DNA of 23,315 nt from Myxococcales bacterium (GTDB taxonomy: Bacteria > Myxococcota > Polyangia > Polyangiales > Polyangiaceae), in assembly GCA_020430865.1 (NCBI GenBank), contig JAGQIY010001310.1, positions 1 to 23,315 of the forward strand. Reading direction: 5' to 3'. Below, one piece after another: positions 10,301 through 19,190 of this stretch (positions are counted from its first letter, which is position 1; each line of letters begins with the position of its first letter). The translations under genes and the position numbers were made by a program. Below the pieces are notes generated by a model, which saw only the letters and a program-made list of their open reading frames with translations, had not been told where the DNA came from and searched no databases.

Positions 10301-10903
10301 GTGGACGAGCTCTCTCAGAACCGCCTTCAGCTCGAGCAACACGAAGACGCAGGTCCGGCCTTCGCGCGCATGGAAGAGATCCTCGCGACCGCGCGGCCCT
10401 ACAACCTGCTTCACGAGGCGGCCGACCTCATTCACACGGCGACCACCGCCAACGACGCGCTGGTCGCGACAGCGCGACAGCCTGCGGTCGCCGAGATCCA
10501 GGGGCTGCTGGACGGTGTGGCCGAAGAGCTCGACAAGGTCTCGGCAGACGCCGCGCTGCGGACTCGAGCCACCGAGGAGCTCACCAAGCTTCGTGACACG
10601 GCGCAGACGGCTTCGAGCATCGCGCACATTGCCCAGGCGCGACAGACGGCCGAGGCGGCGTTCGACCGCGCACTCACCGCAATCGAGAAAGCGCAGACGC
10701 CCCCGGAGCAACCAACGCCTGGCGGTGGTGCCGGGCCGACGCCGCCCAAGCCCAAGGTGAAGAAGCGCCGCGTCGTGGAGCCCAAGAGCCTTTGGGCGGG
10801 TGGCTTCATCGAGACGCCGGCCGACATCGAGACGTTCCTGACCAAACTCCGCGAAGAGCTCGAAGCAGCGCTTGAGGCGGACGAACGCGTGCAGATCAAG
10901 TGA
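7322..10903 (+). CDS. brxC: BREX P-loop ATPase BrxC
   Basis: This 1193-aa protein has the typical BrxC length (about 1200 aa) and the family opening MKIKDLFERNIHRPINGVVK. Walker A is FFGCGKSH (Gly75-Cys76-Gly77-Lys78-Ser79). The matching Walker B is IMFLVDEVGQFIG with Asp266/Glu267, followed by a long helical region. A helical segment (about 1020-1125) precedes a Pro/Lys-rich linker (about 1130-1155) and a final small domain ending QIK. BrxC is a STAND/AAA+-like ATPase essential for BREX restriction and for PglX methylation in several systems. It is encoded directly before pglX with a 10-nt gap. Confidence 0.96.
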   Translation: MKIKDLFERNIHRPINGVVKADQLDASSVWQELDEFVVTRELTRHINDLVAVLLSTIGSPNAADKNGVWVSGFFGCGKSHFIKVLSYLLENEEHGLFSERRRAVDFFEEKLGDPMLYADLKKVVAASTDTILFNIDSKADHRSGRDALLRVFLKVLNEKQGYSGDHPHIAHMERHLDEKGKLAAFHAAFERESGEPWVQERDAWEFHRDEVVAALKEVLGQSEGSVEKWVDGAADNFSLTVENFARWVKRYLDSQGHGHRIMFLVDEVGQFIGNDTHLMLNLQTITEQLGTVCAGRAWVVVTSQEDLDAVLGDLKSTKQHDFSKIQGRFKTRLSLSSANVDEVIKKRLLEKREDAIPALAAAYEGKHDILKNQLSFVNAGMTFKTYADPTDFAACYPFAAYQFSLVQKVFESIRKAGATGLHLSQGERSTLDAFQSAAKQLGDDEVGSLVPFYRFYPAVEGFLDTAVKRTIDQAGENHALESFDATVLKVLFLIRYIDELPGTVDNLVTLCVDEIDADRLALRKRIEASLGRLESETLIARNGDLYFFLTNEERDIGREIKNTPVPSGAEERELGKLIFEDILGDLRKHTYSATGRDFAFARLCDDHPVGHRIEGSLEVAFVSPLGDSYSEYADDGRCILHTGAEQGRVLIRLPDDATIGRELRTYLQTESYVKTKHTGTLPDTTKRILRDRTEDNRGRRGRIVETLKGMLLDATYFACGTKLEIGRSDPKAALSDALEYLIQNAYPKMGYVQHLQANPKQEIQSTLRANDVEQVSLGLSTPEANLQALNDLREYVRLCAITNKQIVLRDLIEKRYGSRPYGWPELEVVLLVARLAVLKEVNLFVNAAPLPLDKAYDHLTSTNKQRKVVITQRESAGTDLIKKAQALGKELFVQGGPNAEDGLFAFLREHLIGWSSDLAGYLPLAKTGNYPGRQEIEDSIATLRKFVEETDSLRFLKRFVENKSELLDLADDYHDLKGFYTNQKHSWEKLRGTVDELSQNRLQLEQHEDAGPAFARMEEILATARPYNLLHEAADLIHTATTANDALVATARQPAVAEIQGLLDGVAEELDKVSADAALRTRATEELTKLRDTAQTASSIAHIAQARQTAEAAFDRALTAIEKAQTPPEQPTPGGGAGPTPPKPKVKKRRVVEPKSLWAGGFIETPADIETFLTKLREELEAALEADERVQIK

Positions 10904-10913
10904 GGGGGGCGCG

Positions 10914-13900
10914 ATGAACACGACACAGCTCAAGAACTACGCCCCAGCAGCCCGAAAGGCCTTCATCGCCGCGGTGAAGGCTCAGGCGGCCAAAGTGGGG
11001 GTTACCGCCAGAGAGACCGCGGCGGCGAAACTCGAGGGCGACGTCCTTCTTGTCGCTGGCCAGGCCTTCCCCAAGGCCATCGCGCCGGCTCGCCGCAAAC
11101 TCACGGACCGCGTCCGTGCTCATGGCTTCGAGCCCACGATGGAGGCGATTGCCTACACGTGGTTCAACCGCTTCGCGGCCATCCGGTACATGGAGCTGCA
11201 CGGCTACCTGGACCACGGCTACCGGGTTCTGAGTCACCCCGAAGGGCGCGGCCGCCCCGAGATCCTCGACCACGCTGCGGACGTCGATCTCCCGGGTCTC
11301 GACCGAGCCGAGGCCGTCGAGCTGAAGCTCGAGGGGACCAAGGACGAGGAGCTCTACCGCCTGCTCCTCAAGGCGCAGTGCAACGCGCTGCACCAAGCGA
11401 TGCCCTTCCTCTTCGACCCCATCGGCAGCGAGACCGAGCTGCTGCTTCCGGCGAACCTGCTGCACAGCGACTCGCTGATCCGCCAGATGGTCGAGTCGAT
11501 TGACGAGGACCTTTGGCAGGACATCGAGATCATCGGCTGGCTCTACCAGTTCTACATCTCGGAAAAGAAGGACGAGGTCATCGGAAAGAAAGTCGCAAGT
11601 GGAGATATCCCGGCCGCGACTCAGCTCTTCACACCGAAGTGGATTGTGCAGCACCTGGTGCAAGGCGCTGTGGCTGGCGCATGGCTCTCCACATACCCCA
11701 ACTCGCCTCTCGCCCGATCGTTGGAACTCTTCGTTGCGCCGGCCGAGCAACCGCCCGAAGTCGACGCGGCCCTCGCCTCCTTCATGCCGTCCAAGCTGAC
11801 TCCGGAGCAGTTGACTCTCCTCGACCCAGCTTGCGGATCTGGGCACATTCTTGTGGAAGGCTACGAACTGCTGAAGGCCATCTACCTTGAGCGCGGCTAT
11901 CGGCAGCGCGATGTGCCGAAGTTGGTCCTCGAACACAACATCTTCGGCCTCGACATCGACGAGCGCGCCGCCCAGCTGGCTGGCTTTGCCCTGATGATGA
12001 AGGGGCGTGCCGACGATCGCCGGTTGTTCGAGCGGCAGATCGCGCTCAACGTCCACCCGCTTGTTGACAGCACTGGCTTTGACGTCGAAGCACTCACCCG
12101 AGGCGTGTCTCTCGATGAATACGAGCTCACTAAGGGTGACGTCATCGCACTCCGCGACCTCTTCGCCCAAGCCACCGTTCTTGGGTCTCTCATTCGCATT
12201 CCTGAGGCGACAAAGCGAAAACTGCCCAACTTCTATCGGCTCCTGGAGCTTAGCAGCCAAGACCTGTTCGTATCCGAGGCTTTGCGGAGACTGCAACCGC
12301 TCGTACGGCAGGCTGATCAGCTGGCAACACAGTACGACGCGGTCGTCGCCAACCCACCGTACATGGGTCGAAAGTACCAGTGCGCGGAGATTCAATCATT
12401 TGCCCAGGAGCACTTCGAGAGCTCCCGAGCCGACCTATACGGAATGTTCATCCTTCGGAACATCGACTTCGCGAAGCCAGGCGGCCGCGTCGGCATGATC
12501 ACGATGGATAGCTGGCTCGCGGGCGAGGACTTCAAAGACCTCCGACCGACAGTCCTCGAAGAGACCTTCCTCGTCTCGATGGCGCACCTCGGTCCCCACG
12601 CCTTTCCGGAAATCAAGGGCGAGGTCGTGCAGACCGCTTGTTTTTCGCTCCTCAAAGCGGGCATTCGGCACGGTCGCTCCCGGGTTTTTGATCTCGTTGC
12701 GTTTTCGTCTTCCTCCGCGAAGGAGGCGGCGCTACGCAGCCATGAAAACGAGCACGTCACCGACACCGACACCCTGCGCAATTTTCCGAGAAGCGTGCTT
12801 ACTGCATATAGGGCGACCGCCGGGATGCTTGAAGCGCTCGGAGATGCCCTCGAACTACAGTCGATCGCCGAAGCTGTCACCGGTCTTCAGACGGGGGACA
12901 ACCCTCGTTTCATCAGGGCGTGGCCTGAGGTGGCATTCCCATCCATCAAGTTCGATGCGGAGGATGCGGACGAAGCGCGACAGAGTGACCAGAAGTGGTT
13001 TCCGTACGTCAAGGGAAGCGACTACCGCAAATGGTTTGGGAACGAGTTCTTTGTGGTGAACTGGTTGGGCGATGGTGCTGAGATACGAGACCACCGAAGC
13101 TCGACGGTCCGCAACGCTGACAGATACTTCCAGCCGGGCCTTGCCTACAACAATATCTCGAAGTCGTTCTGCGCCAGGTATACGAGCCCCGGGTTCATCT
13201 TCGACCAGAAGAACTCGATGTTCTTTGCCGCTACCGAGGCAGACCGGCTTCTGACGTTGGGACTGCTGCACAGCGATGCCATCACGCCTTACCTCGACAT
13301 ACTTTCGCCGAAGGATTTCGGTCCAGGCGCCCTGAAGATTCTCCCTGTTCCAGTCGGCGTAAGAGGGGTTGCAGCATCTCTCGAACGGGTGGAGAGGCTC
13401 GTCGAGCTGCACAGGCTCGACTGGTCGCTGCAAGAGACGAGCTGGTCGTTCACCGATAACCCTCTGATCAAGCTGGGGAAGACACGTGGCTGTCAGATCG
13501 AGGAGGTCTACTCGAGACTGGCGGAGGAGTGGAAGCGAACTGTTGTTGAAGCTGCCAACCTTGAGATGGAGAACAACGCCGGCTTCATCCAAGCGTACGG
13601 ACTGCAAGACGACATGAGGGCTGACGTCGCCACCGCTCAGGTTACGTTGAGCGTGAATCCCGCCAACCGATACGGCGACAAGCTCTCCGACGACGAGCAG
13701 TGGTTGCGCCTGCGCCAGGAGACCTTGGAGGAGTTGGTCTCCTACGCCGTCGGCTGCATGATGGGCCGCTACAGCCTGGACGCGCCGGGACTCATCTACG
13801 CAGAGAGCGGCAACCGAGGCTTCGACCCCAATAGATACAGAGCATTCCCGGCCGACGATGACGGCATCGTGCCCGTCACCGACACGGCCTGGTTCGACGA

Positions 13901-14474
13901 CGACGCTTGCCGCCGCTTCGTCGAGTTCATCTCTGTGGCCTGGGACGCCGACCACCTCGAGGAGAACCTGACGTTCGTCGCCAACAACCTCGGGCCCAAG
14001 CGCGGTGAGTCCAGCCGCGAGACCATTCGCCGCTGGCTCTCCGACAAGTTCTTCAAGGACCACCATCTCAAGCGCTACAAGAAGCGCCCCATCTACTGGC
14101 TCTTCTCGAGCGGGAAGCAGAAGGCCTTCCAGTGCCTCGTGTACCTCCACCGCTACAACGAGGGTACGCTCGCCCGTATGCGCAGCGAGTACGTCATCCC
14201 CCTCCAGGGCAAGATGGCCGCTCGCATCGAGAAGCTGCAGGGCGACATCGAGGTCGCGACCTCCACCGCGCACAGCAAGCGGCTGGAGAAGGAGCTCGCC
14301 AAGCTGAAGAAGCAGCAAGTCGAGCTGCTCGCGTTTGACGAGAAGCTGCGACACTACGCCGACCGCCGCATCAGCCTCGACCTCGACGACGGTGTGAAGG
14401 TCAACTACGGCAAGTTCGGCGACCTCCTCGCCGAGGTGAAGGCCGTGCACGGCAAGAAGCCGGAGGTCACATGA
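10914..14474 (+). CDS. pglX: BREX type I adenine-specific DNA methyltransferase PglX
   Basis: PglX transfers a methyl group from SAM to the N6 of adenine in the BREX site, marking host DNA as self. The 1186-aa protein has the SAM-binding motif DPACGSGH at 304-311 and the catalytic NPPY at 480-483 (VVANPPYMG), typical of gamma-class N6-adenine enzymes. A target-recognition region is expected at about 640-880. The C-terminus is a Lys/Glu-rich coiled coil (about 1095-1145). ATG 10914 has AGGGGGG (10903-10909) upstream. The stop overlaps pglZ (ATGA). GC content is about 65-68% at both ends but 50-60% between roughly 11500 and 13620, which covers the methyltransferase core and target-recognition part; this suggests exchange with a foreign allele. 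The recognised DNA site cannot be read from sequence. Confidence 0.96.
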   Translation: MNTTQLKNYAPAARKAFIAAVKAQAAKVGVTARETAAAKLEGDVLLVAGQAFPKAIAPARRKLTDRVRAHGFEPTMEAIAYTWFNRFAAIRYMELHGYLDHGYRVLSHPEGRGRPEILDHAADVDLPGLDRAEAVELKLEGTKDEELYRLLLKAQCNALHQAMPFLFDPIGSETELLLPANLLHSDSLIRQMVESIDEDLWQDIEIIGWLYQFYISEKKDEVIGKKVASGDIPAATQLFTPKWIVQHLVQGAVAGAWLSTYPNSPLARSLELFVAPAEQPPEVDAALASFMPSKLTPEQLTLLDPACGSGHILVEGYELLKAIYLERGYRQRDVPKLVLEHNIFGLDIDERAAQLAGFALMMKGRADDRRLFERQIALNVHPLVDSTGFDVEALTRGVSLDEYELTKGDVIALRDLFAQATVLGSLIRIPEATKRKLPNFYRLLELSSQDLFVSEALRRLQPLVRQADQLATQYDAVVANPPYMGRKYQCAEIQSFAQEHFESSRADLYGMFILRNIDFAKPGGRVGMITMDSWLAGEDFKDLRPTVLEETFLVSMAHLGPHAFPEIKGEVVQTACFSLLKAGIRHGRSRVFDLVAFSSSSAKEAALRSHENEHVTDTDTLRNFPRSVLTAYRATAGMLEALGDALELQSIAEAVTGLQTGDNPRFIRAWPEVAFPSIKFDAEDADEARQSDQKWFPYVKGSDYRKWFGNEFFVVNWLGDGAEIRDHRSSTVRNADRYFQPGLAYNNISKSFCARYTSPGFIFDQKNSMFFAATEADRLLTLGLLHSDAITPYLDILSPKDFGPGALKILPVPVGVRGVAASLERVERLVELHRLDWSLQETSWSFTDNPLIKLGKTRGCQIEEVYSRLAEEWKRTVVEAANLEMENNAGFIQAYGLQDDMRADVATAQVTLSVNPANRYGDKLSDDEQWLRLRQETLEELVSYAVGCMMGRYSLDAPGLIYAESGNRGFDPNRYRAFPADDDGIVPVTDTAWFDDDACRRFVEFISVAWDADHLEENLTFVANNLGPKRGESSRETIRRWLSDKFFKDHHLKRYKKRPIYWLFSSGKQKAFQCLVYLHRYNEGTLARMRSEYVIPLQGKMAARIEKLQGDIEVATSTAHSKRLEKELAKLKKQQVELLAFDEKLRHYADRRISLDLDDGVKVNYGKFGDLLAEVKAVHGKKPEVT

Positions 14475-17086
14475 AGGCGCATGAGGTCGACAAAGCGCTG
14501 CGCCAGAAGTTCATCGCCGAGGGCGCCCGCCTGGTGTTCTGGCACGACGCCGACGCTGAGTTCGCGGACTACGTCGCCGGAGAGATGGCCGAGGACCTCG
14601 GCGGTGCGCAGCTCCTCGACGTCGCAAAGGTGGGCGGCCTCGCGGCCAAGCTCAAGCTCGAGACCGAAGACACAGCGGGCAAGTACCTCGTCTACAGCTC
14701 GGGACCACGTCCCGAAGCAGAACACGACTGGCTGCTCGACATCCGGCTCTACAGCGCGGAGTTCTATGCGGACGTCGCCAGCCTCTGGCTGCAGGAGCTC
14801 GGGCTCACCGGGCTCTACTTGCGCGACCACCTGAAGGCCCGTGCCGCTTTCCTCGGCAACCAAGACCGCCGCCAGAAGCTGAGGCGTCTGCTCGCTGCGG
14901 CCGACGACGAGGCGGCCATCGACCTGAAGATGATGGCGGTTCTGGTTGGGAGCTCCGTGGCTACTCCCTTCGCAGTCCTACGGGCGCTCTGCCATGGGCA
15001 CCTCGAAGACGGCGGCTTCTCCCTCGACTCGGAACCCGAGGCGCTTGCGACGTTCGCGAAGATGGGCCTCGAAGAGCGCTTCTGGGAGCTGATGTCCGGG
15101 CTCTTTGGCTACGAAGCCGAGGGCGCCACCCTGGCCGCGCTCTTGCGACGGCTCTTCGTCTCGGAGTTCTTCCATCAGGTCGGCGACGAACGGATCTCTG
15201 CCCTCGCGCATTTCGAACTGCCGCCGAGCGGGCGCCGTAACGCCGTCGTCTTCCTCACCCAGTGGCGCGACTCCAGTGGCTCTGCAAGCAGCTACGACGC
15301 CGCTGCATCGACTGTCGCACACGAGCTCAAGGTCGGCTCCCACCTCGGTGGTCTGAAGGCCGGCAGCCTGCGTGGCGTGTTCACCTTCTGGGAAGCCGAG
15401 AAGCGGGTCGTGTCGGGACTCAGGTCGCGGGTCCTCAGCGAGGCGAAGACCATCGACGTCGCGCCGGTGGCTGCCATTGCCTCGGAGCGTCAGGCGGGGC
15501 ACTGGCTCGCCGGCCCCGGGCGAGAGACCAAGGAGCGGCGTGCCATCCACGATGCCTACGACGCCGTCGTCGCGGCCGCCGAGCTGTTCGCGCTGCACAA
15601 CACACATCGCCATGCGCTCACCTTCGAGAGCCCCGTCGCGTTGCTGGAGTCATACCGCGACACGCTGCACGCCTTCGACCGCCTCTACCGGGGGTTCTGG
15701 GCGAAAGCGAAGCCAGCGCTCGGTCAGGGCTGGGACCTCTTGAAGGCGCTCGCCGATGAAGTCGAGCGCGTCTACGACCAGGGCTTCCTTCAGCCGCTCG
15801 GGCTCGAGTGGAGCCGCCTCCTCGACGAGGGGTTCCTCGGGCAGTGGCGCGCGGCGGGGTTTAAGCCACAGCCGGGCTTCTACAAGGACCAGATCGCCCC
15901 CCACCTGCGCGAGTCAAAACGCAAGCGCGCCTTTGTCATCGTAAGCGACGCCTTCCGGTATGAGGCCGCGGCCGAGCTCGTCGAAGAGCTCAACGGGCGC
16001 TACCGCATGGACGCAGAGCTGTCCGCCATGCTCGGCGTGCTTCCCTCGTACACGGCTCTCGGCATGGCGAGCCTCTTGCCGCACGAGACGCTCTCGTACA
16101 CGGACAAGGGCGACGTGCTCGCCGACGGGAAGTCGACCGCTGGCACCGACGCGCGGAGCAAGGTGCTTGCCGGCGTCGAAGGCATGGCCTGCCAGGCGAA
16201 GGACCTACGGGTCATGAAGACCGACGACGCGCGCGAGTTCACGGCCGGCAAGCGCGTCGTCTATATCTACCACAACGTCATCGACGCCCGGGGCGACAGC
16301 GCTCCCACCGAGGGCGAGACCTTCGAGGCCGTCTCGGATTGCATCCACGAGCTGGTCGAGCTCGTCCAGTTCTGCGTCAACAAGCTCAACGCGGCCAAGG
16401 TGTGGGTCACCGCCGACCATGGCTTCCTCTACCGTCAGACGGCGCCAGCGGAGACCCAGAAGAGCGCGCTGAGCCACAAGCCTGACCACGCCGTAAAGGT
16501 GAAGAAGCGCTACGTGGTCGGCCGGGACCTCGGCGATTCGCCAGAGGCGCACCACGGCTCGACCGCGGTGACGGCCGGCACCGACGACGGCATGGAGTTC
16601 TGGATCCCCCGCGGCGCGAACCGCTTCCACTTCACGGGCGGTGCTCGCTTCATCCACGGCGGGGCGATGCCCCAAGAGGTGATGGTCCCCGTCGTGACCG
16701 TGACCCAGCTTCGAGGCAAGAAGAAGGAGCGCTCCAAGGTCGAGAAGGTCTCCGTGCAAGTGCTCGGCACCAAGCACAAGATCACTACGCCCAAGTACCG
16801 GTTCGAGCTCATCCAAACCGAGGCCGTCAGCGAACGCCGCAAACCGCTCACCCTGCGAGCCGCGGTGTTCGAGGGCGACCTGCCCGTGACCTCGGTCGAG
16901 ACCGTCACCTTCGACAGCACTTCCGACAGCATCGACGAGCGCAAGAAGTCGATCCGGCTGGAGCTGCGGACCGGAACCTTCGACAAGAACACTCCGTACC
17001 GGCTGGTACTCCGCGACGTCGAGACCGACGCCGAGGTGCAGTCCGTGGCGGTGGTAATCGACAGGAGCTTCGATGACGACTTCTGA
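14471..17086 (+). CDS. pglZ: BREX type I phosphatase-like protein PglZ (type A)
   Basis: This 871-aa protein belongs to the alkaline phosphatase superfamily PglZ group. Visible metal/catalytic motifs are FVIVSDAFRYE (Asp493), PSYTALGMASLLPH (candidate Thr528 nucleophile) and VTADHGFLY (Asp649-His650-Gly651), in the right order and spacing. The N-terminal half carries the family opening with FWHDADAEFADYV, and the C-terminal end (about 740-860) looks beta-rich. PglZ is a core BREX protein and interacts with PglX; its substrate in vivo is not settled. The start overlaps the pglX stop by 4 nt and the end overlaps brxL by 14 nt. Confidence 0.96.
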   Translation: MKAHEVDKALRQKFIAEGARLVFWHDADAEFADYVAGEMAEDLGGAQLLDVAKVGGLAAKLKLETEDTAGKYLVYSSGPRPEAEHDWLLDIRLYSAEFYADVASLWLQELGLTGLYLRDHLKARAAFLGNQDRRQKLRRLLAAADDEAAIDLKMMAVLVGSSVATPFAVLRALCHGHLEDGGFSLDSEPEALATFAKMGLEERFWELMSGLFGYEAEGATLAALLRRLFVSEFFHQVGDERISALAHFELPPSGRRNAVVFLTQWRDSSGSASSYDAAASTVAHELKVGSHLGGLKAGSLRGVFTFWEAEKRVVSGLRSRVLSEAKTIDVAPVAAIASERQAGHWLAGPGRETKERRAIHDAYDAVVAAAELFALHNTHRHALTFESPVALLESYRDTLHAFDRLYRGFWAKAKPALGQGWDLLKALADEVERVYDQGFLQPLGLEWSRLLDEGFLGQWRAAGFKPQPGFYKDQIAPHLRESKRKRAFVIVSDAFRYEAAAELVEELNGRYRMDAELSAMLGVLPSYTALGMASLLPHETLSYTDKGDVLADGKSTAGTDARSKVLAGVEGMACQAKDLRVMKTDDAREFTAGKRVVYIYHNVIDARGDSAPTEGETFEAVSDCIHELVELVQFCVNKLNAAKVWVTADHGFLYRQTAPAETQKSALSHKPDHAVKVKKRYVVGRDLGDSPEAHHGSTAVTAGTDDGMEFWIPRGANRFHFTGGARFIHGGAMPQEVMVPVVTVTQLRGKKKERSKVEKVSVQVLGTKHKITTPKYRFELIQTEAVSERRKPLTLRAAVFEGDLPVTSVETVTFDSTSDSIDERKKSIRLELRTGTFDKNTPYRLVLRDVETDAEVQSVAVVIDRSFDDDF

Positions 17087-19136
17087 GACCACGGTCGCTG
17101 ACGGCACGGCCGCGACCGGTGACCTGGATGCCCTCCTCAACGAACACTTCGCCGGCAAGGTGGTCCGCAAGGATCTGACCAAGCTGGTGAAGGAAGGCGC
17201 GAACGTCCCTGTGTTCGTGCTCGAGTATCTCCTCGGCAACTACTGCTCGTCGCAGGACGAGGAGGTCGTCGCAGACGGTCTGCAGACCGTGAAGCGCGTG
17301 CTCTCGGACAACTTCGTGCGTCCGGACGAGGCCGAGAAGATCAAGTCGCTGATTCGCGAGAAGGGCACCTACAAGGTCATCGACAAGGTCAGTGTCCAGC
17401 TCAACGAGAAGCGGGACGTGTACGAGGCGCAGCTCGTCAGCCTCGGCATCCACGGCGTCGTGGTGCCCACCTCGACGGTGAAGCAGTACGAGAAGCTACT
17501 CGTGGGCGGCATCTGGGCGCTGGTGACGCTCGAGTACTTCTACGAGGAGGGCCAGAAGGGATCGCCGTTCTCCGTCCGGCAGCTGAAGCCCATCCAGATG
17601 CCGAACATGGACATGGATGAGCTCCGCCAGGGGCGCAGCCACTTCACCGCCGAGCAGTGGCTCGACGTGTTGATGCGCTCCTCGGGCATGGAGCCTACCA
17701 CCCTGGACCAGCGAGTGAAGTGGCACCTGCTCGCGCGCATGATTCCCTTCGTCGAGAACAACTACAACGCCTGCGAGCTGGGTCCCCGCGGTACGGGCAA
17801 GAGCCACATCTACAAGGAGGTCAGCCCCAACAGCATCCTGGTCTCTGGTGGCCAGACCACGGTCGCGAACCTCTTCTACAACCTCGCGCGGCGGCAGATC
17901 GGCCTTGTGGGCGTCTGGGACGTGGTGGCCTTTGACGAGGTGGCAGGCATCCGCTTCAAGGACCACGACGGCGTCCAGATCATGAAGGACTACATGGCGT
18001 CGGGGTCCTTCGTGCGCGGGCAGGATTCGCTGAACGCCTCCGCGTCGATGATCTTCGTCGGCAACATCGACAACGTGAGCTCGCTGCTGAAGACGAGCCA
18101 CCTGCTGGCGCCGTTCCCCGACGCCATGATCGACTCGGCCTTCTTCGACCGCTTCCACTCCTACATCCCCGGGTGGGAGATCCCGAAAATGCGGCCGGAG
18201 TTCTTCACCGACCAGTACGGCTTCATCGTGGACTACCTCGCCGAGTTCTTCCGCGAGATGCGGAAGTACAACTTCGGCGACGCCATCAACCGCTACTTCC
18301 GGCTCGGCCGGGACCTCAACCAGCGCGACACCATCGCGGTGAAACGGACCGTCTCTGGGCTGTTGAAGCTCCTCTACCCCCACGAGGACTACGACAAGGA
18401 GGCCGTGCGCGAGTGCCTCGAATACGCCCTCGAGGCGCGACGGCGCATCAAGGAGCAGCTCAAGCGCATCGGCGGCATGGAGTTCTTCGACGTCCACTTC
18501 AGCTACATCGACCTCGAGACGAACGAGGAGAAGTTCGTCATGGTCCAGGAGCAAGGCGGTGGCTCCCTGATCCCCGAGGGGGCCCTGCGACCCGGCTCGT
18601 TGCACACCGTGTCCCGCGGCAGCGGCGGCCACCTGGGCCTGTACCGGCTCGAGACGCAGATCACCGGCGGCAACGGCCAGCTGAAGCTCTCCGGGCTCGG
18701 CTCGAGCATGGCGGCCAAGGAGTCGGTGAAGGTGGGCTTCGACTTCTTCCGCGCCAACGCCAAGCAGCTCCAGGCGTCACTGAAGCCTGGTGACCACAAC
18801 TACCACCTGCACGTCGTCGAGGCCCACAACACCGGCCCCTCGACCACGCTAACGATGGCGGCCTACGTCGCCCTGAGCTCCGCGCTACTCGACAGGCCCC
18901 TGGAACCCCAGATGGTCGTCCTCGGCACGATGAGCCTCGGCGGCAACATCGTGCCCGTCGAGAATCTCGCGGAGTCCCTCCAGGTCGCCGCGGACGCAGG
19001 GGCCAAGCGCATCCTGCTGCCGATGGCGAGCGTCACGGACATCCCGACCATCCCCGGCGAGCTCTTCGCCAAGTTCCAGACCAGCTTCTACGCCGATCCG
19101 AAGGACGCGGTGTTCAAGGCGCTGGGGGTCCAGTGA
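17073..19136 (+). CDS. brxL: BREX AAA+ ATPase with Lon-like domain BrxL
   Basis: This 687-aa protein has an N-terminal domain, a central AAA+ module with Walker A GPRGTGKS (237-244) and Walker B VVAFDEV (Asp288/Glu289), and a C-terminal Lon-protease-like domain (about 560-687). BrxL forms ring-shaped multimers that bind DNA and is required for phage restriction in type I systems. In the Lon-like domain the serine motif is kept (TGPS, Ser590). The position where Lon proteases have their catalytic lysine, in a PIGGLKEKL-like motif, reads PVENLAESL here, with Ala633. Proteolysis by the classical Ser-Lys dyad is therefore doubtful. ATG 17073 follows ACAGGAG with a 5-nt spacer and lies 14 nt inside pglZ. 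Confidence 0.96.
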   Translation: MTTSETTVADGTAATGDLDALLNEHFAGKVVRKDLTKLVKEGANVPVFVLEYLLGNYCSSQDEEVVADGLQTVKRVLSDNFVRPDEAEKIKSLIREKGTYKVIDKVSVQLNEKRDVYEAQLVSLGIHGVVVPTSTVKQYEKLLVGGIWALVTLEYFYEEGQKGSPFSVRQLKPIQMPNMDMDELRQGRSHFTAEQWLDVLMRSSGMEPTTLDQRVKWHLLARMIPFVENNYNACELGPRGTGKSHIYKEVSPNSILVSGGQTTVANLFYNLARRQIGLVGVWDVVAFDEVAGIRFKDHDGVQIMKDYMASGSFVRGQDSLNASASMIFVGNIDNVSSLLKTSHLLAPFPDAMIDSAFFDRFHSYIPGWEIPKMRPEFFTDQYGFIVDYLAEFFREMRKYNFGDAINRYFRLGRDLNQRDTIAVKRTVSGLLKLLYPHEDYDKEAVRECLEYALEARRRIKEQLKRIGGMEFFDVHFSYIDLETNEEKFVMVQEQGGGSLIPEGALRPGSLHTVSRGSGGHLGLYRLETQITGGNGQLKLSGLGSSMAAKESVKVGFDFFRANAKQLQASLKPGDHNYHLHVVEAHNTGPSTTLTMAAYVALSSALLDRPLEPQMVVLGTMSLGGNIVPVENLAESLQVAADAGAKRILLPMASVTDIPTIPGELFAKFQTSFYADPKDAVFKALGVQ

Positions 19137-19190
19137 ACTCGAGCCAAGGCACAACCTGCGAAGTGGGGGTCGCCAAGCAGGGCGAGGAGC

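Noticed and set aside
10872..10913. Earlier in-frame ATG for pglX
   Set aside because: It lies inside brxC and would add 14 non-family residues; ATG 10914 has a strong purine-rich site just upstream.
10896..12395. 499-codon open frame on the minus strand
   Set aside because: It is antisense to the N-terminal half of pglX, with no domain signature or ribosome binding site.
12855..14450. 531-codon open frame on the minus strand
   Set aside because: It lies wholly within pglX and reads as low-complexity Leu/Val/Glu-rich protein with no domain; long antisense frames are common in GC-rich genes.
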